NCBI GenBank assembly: GCA_964420365.1
Contig: CAYQTA010000009.1
Location: 1 to 18,348, forward strand
DNA: 18,348 nucleotides
Origin: JAMOQA01 sp964420365
GTDB lineage: Bacteria; Acidobacteriota; Polarisedimenticolia; J045
Direction: 5' to 3'
Numbering within the stretch: the first letter of the stretch is position 1; every line of letters begins with the position of its first letter. Position numbers and translations under genes: made by a program. Shown here piece after piece: positions 5,723 to 13,923 of the stretch. Below the pieces are notes generated by a model. It searched no databases, was not told the origin of the DNA, and worked only from the letters and a program-made list of their open reading frames with translations.

Positions 5723-8191
5723 ATGGCTGCGACCAAGCGAATCGTCCTGATCGACTTCGACCGGAAGTCCCTCGAGGCGACACGGCAACGCCTCGTCGAG
5801 ATGGGCTACGAGGTCACCGCGGTGGCGGAGGCCGCCCAGGTGAACCTCGCCCTCTCCGGCTCCCCGCCGGACCTGGTGATCCTGGAGCCGATGATCCCGG
5901 GCAAGGACGGCTTCGCCCTGTGCCGGACCCTCAAGCAGGGCAAGGGCGGCCGGATCCCGAAGGTGATCCTCGCCTCCAGGATCTACCGGACGCCCCGCCT
6001 GAAATCGCTCGCCCACGAGGCGGGGGCCGACGCCTGGCTCGAGCGTCCCCGCCACGACGAGCTCCTGTACCAGGCGGTCGCCCGCCTGGCCCCGCTGCCC
6101 GCGGAAGCCCCGCCCTCCCCGACACCGGCCGCTCCCGCCGTCGGCCGGGACCCCGGGGAGGAACCGACGGCCACGTCCCTCGCGGACCTGATGATCGACG
6201 ACGACGAGCTCGAGAACGTCTTCTCCACTCTTCTCCAGGAGGAGCCGGGAGCCGGGACCGGGGCGGCCGTCCCGGAACCGGCCGCCGCGCCGGTCGCCGC
6301 CCCTGCCGGGCACGAGGCGGACCCCCTCCCGAACCTGTGGCCCGACGAGCTGGGCGAACGGCTCTCCGCGTCCGGCCCGATCCCGACCGGGCCACCGGCC
6401 GGGGGCGCGGCGCCCCCGGCGGGCGAGGAGGAGCGGACCGCCACGGTGGCGGTGGCCGATCCCGCCGTGGGCGACGAGGTGGACGAGGTCCTTTCCCAGG
6501 CCTTCGACCTGGCGGCCCCGGCATCGCAACCGGCCCCCGCCGCGGCGTCTCCCGCCCCGCCGGCCCCTGACGTGACGGCTCCCCCCGAGCCCACGATCGA
6601 GCTGGAGACGGGCGACGAGCCGACCGGGGGTCCGCCACCGGCCCCGACCGGCGAGCAGGAGATCCCGGAAGCGCTCCGCGGGATGGACCGGGGCACGGCA
6701 GAGCTTCTCTCCAGCCTCGAGGAGCTGGAGGACTCGATCCCGGTGGAGGAAGACGGAAGCGGCTCGTGGCCGGAAACCGGCAGCCTGGCGGCCGAACTCG
6801 AGAGCTCGGTTCCCCTGCCCCCGCCACCTCCCCCGGAAGAAGAGCAGACCCTCGAGGAGGTCCTCTCGAAGATCCAGGAAACGTCGGGGGTCGTGCCCCT
6901 CGCCGAGGCGACGTCCCCGGAGGAGCTCTCCGGCCCGGACTTCGCGGGCGCGGGGTCACCGGGCCGGTCCGAGACGGCGGAAGGTCCCCGCCCGCTCCCG
7001 CCCCTCCCTCCCCAGTTCCTGCCCCCGCGGCATGAACGCCGCTCCTCCTGGGTCGGCTGGTTCCTCGGGGCGCTGGCGGTGGGGGTGATCCTCGCGGGAA
7101 TCGTCGGTGCCGTGTGGCTCCGCAACCGACCGGAACCACCGGTCCAGAAGGTCTTCCCGCGGCCGGCCGCGCCGGCACCGGCACCGGCAACCGCGGGCGG
7201 GGAAGAGAAAAAGGACGCCGCGGCGACGCCGGAACCGCTCCGACGGTTGCCGGCACGGGCGAACACCCCCTCCCCGCGGACGGCGCCCGGCACGCGGGGC
7301 CCCCGTCCGGCCTCCCCCGCGAACGCGGAGGCGAAGCCCCGGACGAAGCCCTCGGGCCAGCGGCCTTCCTCTCCCGCCGCCTCGCCTGCCGAGAAGCCCC
7401 CCGCTCCCCGGGCACGGACCCGGGGACCGGCATCGGCCCGGGAGAGCGGGCCCGCCGCACCGCCGGCGGGAGCCGCGAGGAACCCCGACACGGGCCGGAA
7501 GCCGGGGCAGCAGGCGGGGACGCCGCCCGGTCCCCCGGCCACCGCGGAACACGCCGGCAGCGGGTCGGCGGGAGCATCGCCCGCGGAGAGCCCGGAGGAG
7601 GGGGCCCGGAAGCCCGCCGCCATGCCCCCTCCCGACGCGGCCGCGGCACCGGCCGGCATCCGCGCGCCGACACCCACCCCGGCACCGGCGAGCGTCCCCC
7701 CCGAAGGGCGCCCGAAGCCGCAGGAGACCTCCCGGCGCGCGCCCGGTGCGACTCGGACGACACCGCATCGAGGCCCCCTCGAGGCCCGGGCGGCCGCGCG
7801 GCCGCGGGTCCACCTGCCACCGCCCCCGGAGCCCCCGCCGGCACCGAGCGCCCTGGCGAAGCCGGCACCGGTGGTGCGCCTCTCGGAGCTGGACCACCCG
7901 CTCCGGCGCGTCGCGGGCCAGCTCCCGGCCCTGACGCCGGAAGCCCGGGAAGCGGGGATCCACGGACGGGTCTTCCTGAACCTCCTCGTCGGCCCCGACG
8001 GAACGGTGCGGGAGGCCCGCGTGATGATCGAGCCGGGCTACGGGCTCGGCGAGGCGGCCGCACGCGCGGTCCGCTCGTGGCGGTATTCTCCGCCGCGGCG
8101 GGACGGGGAACCGGTGCGCGTCTGGAAGACCGAGGTCGTGGAGTTCACGGACGCCGGGAACGAGGCGGCGGCGGGCACCCCGGCCCCCTGA
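5723..8191 (+). CDS. Pseudo-receiver / TonB C-terminal domain fusion protein
   Basis: The 822-residue membrane protein has these parts in order. Residues 5-120 form a response-regulator receiver fold (IVLIDFD start, ILEPMIPGKDG loop) in which the phospho-acceptor Asp is Glu55, the second acidic-pocket Asp is Phe12 and the conserved Lys is Arg108. Residues 125-435 form a Pro/Ala-rich region broken by short acidic helices. One hydrophobic segment at about 440-462 is preceded by Arg-Arg. Residues 465-715 form a Pro/Ala/Arg linker, long enough to cross the periplasm. About 717-815 is a TonB C-terminal domain with the G-x-V-x-L...DG-x-V pattern and an AVRSWRYSPP motif. The expected topology is receiver inside, TonB domain outside. 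TonB domains pass proton-motive energy to outer-membrane receptors, but no ExbB/ExbD or receptor gene is nearby. The ATG at 5723 has a poor ribosome site, yet the receiver fold begins immediately after it. Role unknown; signalling, motility or transport are all possible. Confidence 0.85.
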   Translation: MAATKRIVLIDFDRKSLEATRQRLVEMGYEVTAVAEAAQVNLALSGSPPDLVILEPMIPGKDGFALCRTLKQGKGGRIPKVILASRIYRTPRLKSLAHEAGADAWLERPRHDELLYQAVARLAPLPAEAPPSPTPAAPAVGRDPGEEPTATSLADLMIDDDELENVFSTLLQEEPGAGTGAAVPEPAAAPVAAPAGHEADPLPNLWPDELGERLSASGPIPTGPPAGGAAPPAGEEERTATVAVADPAVGDEVDEVLSQAFDLAAPASQPAPAAASPAPPAPDVTAPPEPTIELETGDEPTGGPPPAPTGEQEIPEALRGMDRGTAELLSSLEELEDSIPVEEDGSGSWPETGSLAAELESSVPLPPPPPPEEEQTLEEVLSKIQETSGVVPLAEATSPEELSGPDFAGAGSPGRSETAEGPRPLPPLPPQFLPPRHERRSSWVGWFLGALAVGVILAGIVGAVWLRNRPEPPVQKVFPRPAAPAPAPATAGGEEKKDAAATPEPLRRLPARANTPSPRTAPGTRGPRPASPANAEAKPRTKPSGQRPSSPAASPAEKPPAPRARTRGPASARESGPAAPPAGAARNPDTGRKPGQQAGTPPGPPATAEHAGSGSAGASPAESPEEGARKPAAMPPPDAAAAPAGIRAPTPTPAPASVPPEGRPKPQETSRRAPGATRTTPHRGPLEARAAARPRVHLPPPPEPPPAPSALAKPAPVVRLSELDHPLRRVAGQLPALTPEAREAGIHGRVFLNLLVGPDGTVREARVMIEPGYGLGEAAARAVRSWRYSPPRRDGEPVRVWKTEVVEFTDAGNEAAAGTPAP

Positions 8192-8406
8192 GCGTCCTCC
8201 CCGGGGCGCAACCGGCCCCCGGCACGCCCTCCGGGCCTCCCCCTTCCTCGGCCCCGGGGACCGCCAGGGGATCCCTTCCCCGGCCCGGGAGAAGGCACGT
8301 GGACGTCACCAGGCGCGGGCATCGGGCGATCCGGTGCGATACGGCCCGCTCGCAGCGACCGAAAGGGGGGGACGAGCGCGGGAAACTCCGGGAAGGAAGG
8401 GCACGG

Positions 8407-8435
8407 AAAACGCGCACCGCCGGGGACGGTGCGCG
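8407..8435 (-). terminator. Intrinsic terminator of rpsU
   Basis: CGCGCACCG (8411-8419) and CGGTGCGCG (8427-8435) make a perfect 9-bp stem with a 7-base loop. Read on the minus strand, the hairpin is followed directly by TTTT (8407-8410). It begins 25 bases after the rpsU stop codon, the expected place for Rho-independent termination. The remaining converging gap 8192-8406 shows nothing I can call. Confidence 0.75.
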
Positions 8436-8459
8436 GGAGGAGCCGGGGTCGTCGGTCCG

Positions 8460-8660
8460 TCAGCGGGCGTTCTTGCGCTCGGCCTTGCGGCGCTTGCGCT
8501 CGTTCTCGCGGCGGCGCCGCCGCCGGCGCTCGGACGGCTTCTCGTAGTACTCGTGCTGGCGAATGGCCTTGCGAATCCCGAACTTCTCGACCTTCCTGCG
8601 GAACCGGCGCAGGGCCTTCTCGAGATCGTCCTTGACGACGACGTAGGTGGAATCGGGCAT
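8460..8660 (-). CDS. rpsU: 30S ribosomal protein S21
   Basis: The 66-residue protein matches bS21: an N-terminal acidic-hydrophobic strand, the ALRRFRRKVEKFGI helix, a second helix ending EYYEKPSERRRR, and a highly basic tail rich in Arg and Lys that contacts rRNA. S21 sits near the anti-Shine-Dalgarno end of 16S rRNA and helps initiation. The ATG at 8660 is fixed by family length. Two Shine-Dalgarno-like elements precede it, GGAG (8667-8670) six bases away and a stronger GGAGGAG (8673-8679) twelve bases away. The gene is a single-gene unit with its own promoter (8808-8836), a leader of about 140 bases with hairpins, and a terminator at 8407-8435. It is not in the classical rpsU-dnaG-rpoD arrangement. 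Confidence 0.96.
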   Translation of the reverse strand: MPDSTYVVVKDDLEKALRRFRRKVEKFGIRKAIRQHEYYEKPSERRRRRRRENERKRRKAERKNAR

Positions 8661-8742
8661 CTCGGTCTCCAGCTCCTCCCGCGGCCCCTCGGCCGCGCGT
8701 TCCCGCCCGCCCCGGGCGGCCCGGTCTCCCGGCAATGGGAAA

Positions 8743-8767
8743 CCCCTCCGGCCCCGGGCCGGAAGGG
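8743..8767 (-). repeat. Leader hairpin upstream of rpsU
   Basis: TCCGGCC (8747-8753) pairs with GGCCGGA (8757-8763) around a 3-base loop. The stem extends by three more G-C pairs (8743-8745 with 8765-8767) after one mismatch. It lies inside the predicted rpsU 5' leader, about 85 bases before the start codon, and could affect translation. No T run follows. Confidence 0.45.
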
Positions 8768-8781
8768 CACGAACACCCCGT

Positions 8782-8798
8782 TCTCCCTTCGGGGGAGA
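8782..8798 (-). repeat. Second leader hairpin upstream of rpsU
   Basis: TCTCCC (8782-8787) and GGGAGA (8793-8798) form a 6-bp stem with a 5-base loop. It is at the very start of the predicted rpsU transcript, just after the -10 element. Confidence 0.35.
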
Positions 8799-8807
8799 CC
8801 GCGGGGA

Positions 8808-8836
8808 AGGGTACGCCCCCCGGTCGCCGGTGTCAA
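8808..8836 (-). promoter_or_regulatory. Sigma70-type promoter of rpsU
   Basis: On the minus strand TTGACA (8836-8831) is followed after exactly 17 bases by TACCCT (8813-8808). Spacing and a perfect -35 make this one of the best promoters in the window. Transcription should begin near 8801, giving a leader of about 140 bases before the rpsU start. Confidence 0.72.
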
Positions 8837-8893
8837 GATCGGCGGGTTTCGCCGAGGGCCGATCCCCGGGCTGACCCCGGGTCATGCTCCCCG

Positions 8894-8922
8894 TTGACGC
8901 GGATCCGCCCCCCCGATAGGCT
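8894..8922 (+). promoter_or_regulatory. Sigma70-type promoter of accD-folC
   Basis: TTGACG (8894-8899), 17 bases, then TAGGCT (8917-8922). It lies 66 bases before the accD ATG and about 60 bases from the divergent rpsU promoter, so the two may share regulatory sites. Confidence 0.7.
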
Positions 8923-8987
8923 GGCCGGTGGCCCGCCGCGCCGGGCCCACCTCCGCGCCCCCCCGGGGTCGCCCGCCGAGGAATGCC

Positions 8988-9854
<867 letters not shown>

Positions 9855-9865
9855 TCGCCGCGCCC

Positions 9866-11224
9866 GTGTCCTCGCCGCCTCCCCGTCCCGAGAGCGACCC
9901 CCTGGTCGCGTGGCTCTTCTCCCTGCGCGGCACCGGGATCAAGTGGGACCTCGACACGGCGGAGGGGTTCAGCCGTTTCCTTGGAAGTCCCCAGGACAGG
10001 TTCCGCTCCGTCCACGTCGCGGGCACGAACGGCAAGGGGTCCGTCGCGGCGATGCTCCACGCGATCGCCCGCGCCGCCGGTCTCCACGCGGGCCTGAACA
10101 CCAGTCCCCACCTGGTTCGCCCGGAGGAACGGATCCGGCTCGACGACGAGGACATCGACCCCGCCCGGTTCCGGGCCCTCGTCGCCCGCCTCCGCGAGGA
10201 GGCGGCCCGCGCCCTCGCCCGCGGCGCGGTGCCGCGGCATCCCTCGTTCTTCGAGATGATGACGGCCGCGGCCTTCGTCGCCTTCGCCGAGGACCGGGTC
10301 GATCTCGCCGTCGTCGAGACCGGCCTCGGGGGACGCCTCGACGCGACGAACGTGCTCCATCCCGAGCTGGCGGTGATCACGTCGATCTCCCGGGACCACA
10401 CGAAGACCCTCGGACGCACGCTCCGGGAGATCGCCCGGGAGAAGGCGGGCATCGTCAAGCCGGGCGTGCCGGTGCTGGTCGGGCTCGCCCCGCGGCGCGT
10501 CGAGGACGTGTTCCGGGAGGTCGCCGGCGCGCGCGGCGCTCCCCTCCACCTCGCCCGCGAGGAGATCCGCCTGTCGGTACGCGTCGACGGGTCGTTCACC
10601 GTGACGACGCCCCGCCGCCGGTACCCCGGGCTCCGGGTGTCCCTGCCCGGTCGTCACCAGGCGCGGAACGCCGCCCTCGCCGTGCGCGCCGCCGAGCTGC
10701 TCGCGGAGCGGGGGATCCCCCTGGACGACCCCGGCGCGATCCGGCGTGGCCTCGCCGCCGTGCGCTGGCCGGGCCGGCTTCAGCGCCTCCCCGGCGACCC
10801 GCCGATCGTCCTCGACGCCGCGCACAACCTCGCGGGGGTGCGGGCGCTCGCCGCCGCCCTCGCCCCCGGCGATCGCCGGGGGCGGGCCTTCCCGGCACGC
10901 GTTCTCCTCTTCGCGGCGACGGGCGGGCGGGACGGTGGCCGGATGATCGCCCTCCTGGCACCGGCGGTCCGGGAGGTCGTGGTCACGCACGCGGGGGTGC
11001 CCCAGGGGAACGTCCCCGGGAAGGTGGCCGCCGAGGCGCTGCGCCGGCTGCGGGCGGCCGGCCGGGACCTTCCGGTCTCGGTGGTCGAGGACCCGGGCCG
11101 GGCGCTCGAGACGGCGAGGGAACGCGCGCGGGACGCCGGCGGGGAGGTCCTGGTCGCCGGCTCGCTCTACCTGGTGGGCACGGTCCTCGGGATGCTCGGC
11201 GAGGTCAGCGCACCCCGGCGCTGA
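9866..11224 (+). CDS. folC: Folylpolyglutamate synthase / dihydrofolate synthase
   Basis: FolC adds glutamate to dihydropteroate and to reduced folates in an ATP-dependent ligase reaction of the Mur ligase family, in the cytoplasm. The 452-residue protein has the P-loop GTNGKGS near residue 53, the TSPHL...EERI segment, ETGLGGRLDATN, a DHT-containing loop in which the family's usual Gly-Leu-Asp-His reads Ser-Arg-Asp-His, AREKAGIVKPGVPVL, and a C-terminal domain with LDAAHN. The start is GTG at 9866, 11 bases after the accD stop. Its own ribosome site is poor, so translation is probably coupled to accD. The last 20 bases overlap the converging hemerythrin gene and no terminator is visible there. 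Whether it has both activities or only one cannot be told from sequence. Confidence 0.95.
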   Translation: MSSPPPRPESDPLVAWLFSLRGTGIKWDLDTAEGFSRFLGSPQDRFRSVHVAGTNGKGSVAAMLHAIARAAGLHAGLNTSPHLVRPEERIRLDDEDIDPARFRALVARLREEAARALARGAVPRHPSFFEMMTAAAFVAFAEDRVDLAVVETGLGGRLDATNVLHPELAVITSISRDHTKTLGRTLREIAREKAGIVKPGVPVLVGLAPRRVEDVFREVAGARGAPLHLAREEIRLSVRVDGSFTVTTPRRRYPGLRVSLPGRHQARNAALAVRAAELLAERGIPLDDPGAIRRGLAAVRWPGRLQRLPGDPPIVLDAAHNLAGVRALAAALAPGDRRGRAFPARVLLFAATGGRDGGRMIALLAPAVREVVVTHAGVPQGNVPGKVAAEALRRLRAAGRDLPVSVVEDPGRALETARERARDAGGEVLVAGSLYLVGTVLGMLGEVSAPRR

Positions 11225-11612
11225 AGAAGAAGTCGGCGTACTTCATGTCGACGCGCAGGATGTGGTGGCGGACCCACTGCCCCAGGAAGTTGAGCACCTG
11301 GGCGGAGAGGGCCGCCTTCCCGGCATCGAAGTCCCGCTGGAACTCCCGGACCTTCCGCGCGAAGGCCCGGTGCTCGCGGACGTGCTCGGCGGCGTCCGGG
11401 TAGCCGTACTCGGCGAAGAGCCGCTCCTCGGTGGCGAAGTGCTCGGCGGCGTAGGCGACGAGCTCGTCGAGGATCTTCCCGAGCTGGTGGTGCGCCCTGC
11501 CCGAGAGCGCCGCGCGATGGAGCCGGTTGAGCAGGTCGACGAGGTGCCGGTGCTGGGCGTCGATCTCGGCGACGTTGACGCTGAACCGCGGGTCCCACGC
11601 GACGAGCGGCAT
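11205..11612 (-). CDS. Bacteriohemerythrin
   Basis: The 135-residue single-domain protein carries a complete di-iron hemerythrin site: His21 in DAQH, His58 and Glu62 in HFATE, His77 and His81 in HVREH, and His117 and Asp122 in HILRVD. It should bind O2 reversibly in the cytoplasm, for oxygen storage, sensing or delivery. A Trp near the N-terminus followed by Asp (WDPRFSV) is also typical. The ATG at 11612 is chosen because the domain begins there and AAGGAAGGGA lies just upstream; longer in-frame extensions only add Pro/Arg-rich sequence that overlaps trmB. It is divergent from trmB and converges on folC with a 20-base overlap. No signal peptide or partner signalling domain is present. Confidence 0.94.
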   Translation of the reverse strand: MPLVAWDPRFSVNVAEIDAQHRHLVDLLNRLHRAALSGRAHHQLGKILDELVAYAAEHFATEERLFAEYGYPDAAEHVREHRAFARKVREFQRDFDAGKAALSAQVLNFLGQWVRHHILRVDMKYADFFFSAGVR

Positions 11613-11623
11613 GACGGTCCCTT

Positions 11624-11654
11624 CCTTGGCCCCCCGTCCTCTCTTCGGCCAAGG
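11624..11654. repeat. Inverted repeat in the hemerythrin leader
   Basis: CCTTGGCC (11624-11631) and GGCCAAGG (11647-11654) are perfect 8-bp inverted copies 15 bases apart. The left arm touches the hemerythrin ribosome binding site (AAGGAAGGGA on the minus strand), so pairing in mRNA, or protein binding to the DNA, could control translation or transcription of that gene. Confidence 0.5.
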
Positions 11655-11656
11655 GT

Positions 11657-11680
11657 CGGCCGGCTTGAGGGAGCCGGCCG
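11657..11680. repeat. Inverted repeat between hemerythrin and trmB
   Basis: CGGCCGGCT (11657-11665) and AGCCGGCCG (11672-11680) form a perfect 9-bp stem with loop TGAGGG. It lies two bases from the repeat at 11624-11654 in the divergent intergenic region, and no clear sigma70 promoter was found there for either gene. It may be an operator or a leader hairpin. Confidence 0.5.
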
Positions 11681-11757
11681 TGGCGGGGTGACGAGTCCCC
11701 GGGGAGAATGGCCGCCGCCAGATCCCCGGGGCACCGACCTCGGCCGGAGGAAACGCG

Positions 11758-12411
11758 ATGACCCTGCCGGACCTGCCCGTCAGCGAGGCGCGCACCCACG
11801 ACCTCGTCCGCCTCGAGCTCCCCCCGGGGAGCGCTCCCCTCGAGCTGGCCCGCCTTTTCGGCAACGAGAACCCGGTGGAACTCGAGATCGGGGTCGGCAA
11901 GGGCCGCTTCGTGCTGCTCGCCGCCTGGTCCCGCAGGGACGTCAACTTCCTCGGCGTCGAGTACGCCCGCAAGTACCTCGAGAAGGCGATCGACCGGGTC
12001 GGCAAGCGGGGCCTCACCAACGTCCGCCTCGTGCACGCCGAGGCCTACTCCTTCGTGAGGGATCGCCTGCCCGACCGCTCCCTGGCCGCGATCCACGTCT
12101 ACTTCCCCGACCCGTGGCCGAAGAAGCGTCACCACAAGCGGCGGCTGTTCCGCCCCGAGGTCGTCGCCGAGTTCGCCCGGGTGCTCCGTCCCGGCGGCCT
12201 GGTCCGGGCGGTGACCGACCACCCGGACTACGCCCCGGTGATCCGCGAGGTGATGGCGGCCAGCCCCGACTTCGAGGACGCGGGGCGCGACCCGTCGCTC
12301 TGGGAGCTGCCGGGCATGGGAGACTACACGACCCTCGGCGTCACCAACTTCGAGATCAAGTACCGCCGCGAGGGTCGCCCGATCCAGCGCTTCGCCTGGC
12401 GCCGCCGCTGA
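11758..12411 (+). CDS. trmB: tRNA (guanine-N7-)-methyltransferase
   Basis: TrmB uses S-adenosylmethionine to methylate G46 in the variable loop of many tRNAs, a cytoplasmic step of tRNA maturation. The 217-residue product has the SAM-binding EIGVGKGRF motif near residue 43, a Glu-Tyr at the end of the second strand (LGVEYARKY), the diagnostic YFPDPWPKKRHHKRRL signature near 116-131, and the C-terminal Thr-Asn-Phe-Glu segment (TNFEIKYRREG). Length is normal. The ATG at 11758 has GGAGGAAA about six bases upstream. It is followed after 181 bases by dprA on the same strand, with two hairpins between. Confidence 0.97.
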   Translation: MTLPDLPVSEARTHDLVRLELPPGSAPLELARLFGNENPVELEIGVGKGRFVLLAAWSRRDVNFLGVEYARKYLEKAIDRVGKRGLTNVRLVHAEAYSFVRDRLPDRSLAAIHVYFPDPWPKKRHHKRRLFRPEVVAEFARVLRPGGLVRAVTDHPDYAPVIREVMAASPDFEDAGRDPSLWELPGMGDYTTLGVTNFEIKYRREGRPIQRFAWRRR

Positions 12412-12449
12412 ACGATCGCCGGCCCCGATGGCGTCCGCGCGGGCGCCTC

Positions 12450-12471
12450 GGGGCCCGGAGGAAGGGGCCCC
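12450..12471 (+). repeat. Hairpin after trmB
   Basis: GGGGCCC (12450-12456) and GGGCCCC (12465-12471) make a 7-bp GC stem with an 8-base loop, 39 bases after the trmB stop. No T run follows, so termination, if any, would need Rho. Confidence 0.35.
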
Positions 12472-12485
12472 CGGCAAGCCCCGAA

Positions 12486-12509
12486 GGGTGCGCTGCCGAT
12501 CGCGCACCC
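12486..12509 (+). repeat. Second hairpin between trmB and dprA
   Basis: GGGTGCGC (12486-12493) and GCGCACCC (12502-12509) form a perfect 8-bp stem with an 8-base loop. Together with the hairpin at 12450-12471 it may separate trmB and dprA transcripts, or it may be an operator before dprA. It supports starting dprA downstream at 12593 rather than at the in-frame ATG 12428. Confidence 0.4.
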
Positions 12510-12592
12510 CCGCCCCCCGCCCCGGGGACAGGATCCCGGGAGCGGGACGGGCCCCCTCGCGGGGTCGCGCCCCCGCGGGCATCCTCGGAAAC

Positions 12593-13813
12593 ATGGACGT
12601 GTGCGGCGGGGGGTCGGTCCGGGGGGGGAAGGAGGCCGGGACGGGCGCCGGGACGGACACGAAGACCGTGCTGCGCGGCTGGCTGCGGCTCGCGCGCGGC
12701 GGGCTCCTTCCCCGGCGCGCCGGGGAGCTCGCCGCGCTCGCCGGCGGCGGGGCCCCCTTCGCGGACCCCTCCCTGCCGTTCCTCCGGCGCCTCGGCACGA
12801 ACCGCCGCGAGCAGCGTCGCCTCCTCGCTCGGGGCCTGGACCGGGCGCTCGCCCGGGAACTGGCCCTCGCGAAGGAGCGGGGCTGGACCCTCCTCCACCC
12901 GGGCCACGCGGACTACCCCGCCCTCCTCGCGGAGATCCCGGACCCGCCACCGGTGCTGGCCGTCCTCGGGGACGTCGCCGCCCTCGCCCGGCCGGCGGTG
13001 GCGATCGTCGGGGCGCGGGGCGCGTCTCCCTGGGGGCTGGACTTCGCCGGCCGCCTGGCCGGTGACCTGGCGGCCCTCGGGCTCGTCGTGGTCAGTGGCC
13101 TCGCCCGCGGCATCGACGGGGCGGCCCACCGGGGCGCGCTCGAGGCCGGGGGCACGACGGTCGCGGTCATCGGCTCGGGGCTCGACCGGGTCTACCCCGA
13201 GGAACACGGGGCACTCGCGGAGCGGATCGCCGCCTCCGGGGGCGCCGTCGTCTCGGAGTTCGCGTGGGACCACGCCCCCCTTCCCCGGAACTTCCTCCGG
13301 CGGAACCGCGTGGTCTCCGGCCTTTCCCTCGGCGTCGTGGTCGTCGAGGCGGGCCGGCGGTCCGGGTCCCTCTCGACGGCGGCCCACGCGACCGGCCAGG
13401 GACGCCAGGTGATGGCGGTGCCGGGCCGGGCGGGGGACCCCCTGGCCGCCGGGTGCCTCGACCTGCTGCGGGACGGGGCGGCGCTGGTGCGCGACGCCGC
13501 GGACGTCCTCGCGGAGCTGCCGCCCCCGTTCCGTCCCGACGTCCCGCCGGCCTCCACCGGGCCGGCGAGCCCGGCGCCGGAAGCCGGTGCTCCGCTCCCG
13601 GCCGGGCTCGACCCGGCCCTCGGCGACCTGCTGGCCCGGGTCCCTCCGGGAGAGGAGATCCCCGTCGACGACCTGCTCGAGGGGGACGCCCGGCCCCCGG
13701 ACCGGGTGCTCGCCGACCTGTTCACCCTGGAGGTCGCCGGGCTCCTCGAAGCCCTTCCCGGCGGCCGCTTCCGGCGCCGCCCCCGGGGTCCCCGGCGGGA
13801 GGGGACCGTTTGA
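12593..13813 (+). CDS. dprA: DNA-processing protein DprA
   Basis: DprA binds incoming single-stranded DNA during natural transformation and loads RecA. The 406-residue product has an N-terminal helical region, then the Rossmann-like core: AIVGARGAS (about residue 139), VVVSGLARGIDGAAHRGAL (about 166), AVIGSGLDRVYPEEH, SEFAWDHAPLPRNFLRRNRV, and VVEAGRRSGSLSTAAHA, all diagnostic. A Pro/Ala linker leads to a C-terminal winged helix of about 60 residues. The start is uncertain: ATG 12593 is preferred because the 55 residues added by ATG 12428 are Arg/Pro-rich and span two hairpins, but its ribosome site (CGGAAAC) is weak. The stop codon lies inside the topA -35 element. No com genes are present, so competence itself is not shown. 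Confidence 0.93.
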   Translation: MDVCGGGSVRGGKEAGTGAGTDTKTVLRGWLRLARGGLLPRRAGELAALAGGGAPFADPSLPFLRRLGTNRREQRRLLARGLDRALARELALAKERGWTLLHPGHADYPALLAEIPDPPPVLAVLGDVAALARPAVAIVGARGASPWGLDFAGRLAGDLAALGLVVVSGLARGIDGAAHRGALEAGGTTVAVIGSGLDRVYPEEHGALAERIAASGGAVVSEFAWDHAPLPRNFLRRNRVVSGLSLGVVVVEAGRRSGSLSTAAHATGQGRQVMAVPGRAGDPLAAGCLDLLRDGAALVRDAADVLAELPPPFRPDVPPASTGPASPAPEAGAPLPAGLDPALGDLLARVPPGEEIPVDDLLEGDARPPDRVLADLFTLEVAGLLEALPGGRFRRRPRGPRREGTV

Positions 13814-13838
13814 CACCCCCGGGCCGGGGGGATATCCA
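13810..13838 (+). promoter_or_regulatory. Sigma70-type promoter of topA overlapping the dprA stop
   Basis: TTGACA (13810-13815), 17 bases, TATCCA (13833-13838). The -35 hexamer contains the dprA stop codon TGA (13811-13813). The predicted transcript starts near 13845, about 80 bases before the GTG start of topA. The spacer is a run of C and G, including CCCCCGGGCCGGGGG, which is self-complementary and could be sensitive to supercoiling. Confidence 0.72.
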
Positions 13839-13923
13839 TAGCCGCGCCCGCGCCCCCGGAACGGACCCGGCCCGGCATCCCGCCGGGCGCTTCCGTCTTC
13901 CGGGGGGGCGCCGGGAGGACACC

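Noticed and set aside
7130..7870. Pro/Ala-rich stretch as a frameshifted or non-coding gap between two genes
   Set aside because: The frame stays open from the receiver through the membrane segment to the TonB domain, and such linkers are normal in TonB proteins.
12428..12592. The upstream ATG of dprA at 12428
   Set aside because: It adds an Arg/Pro-rich segment across two hairpins with no resemblance to DprA N-termini.
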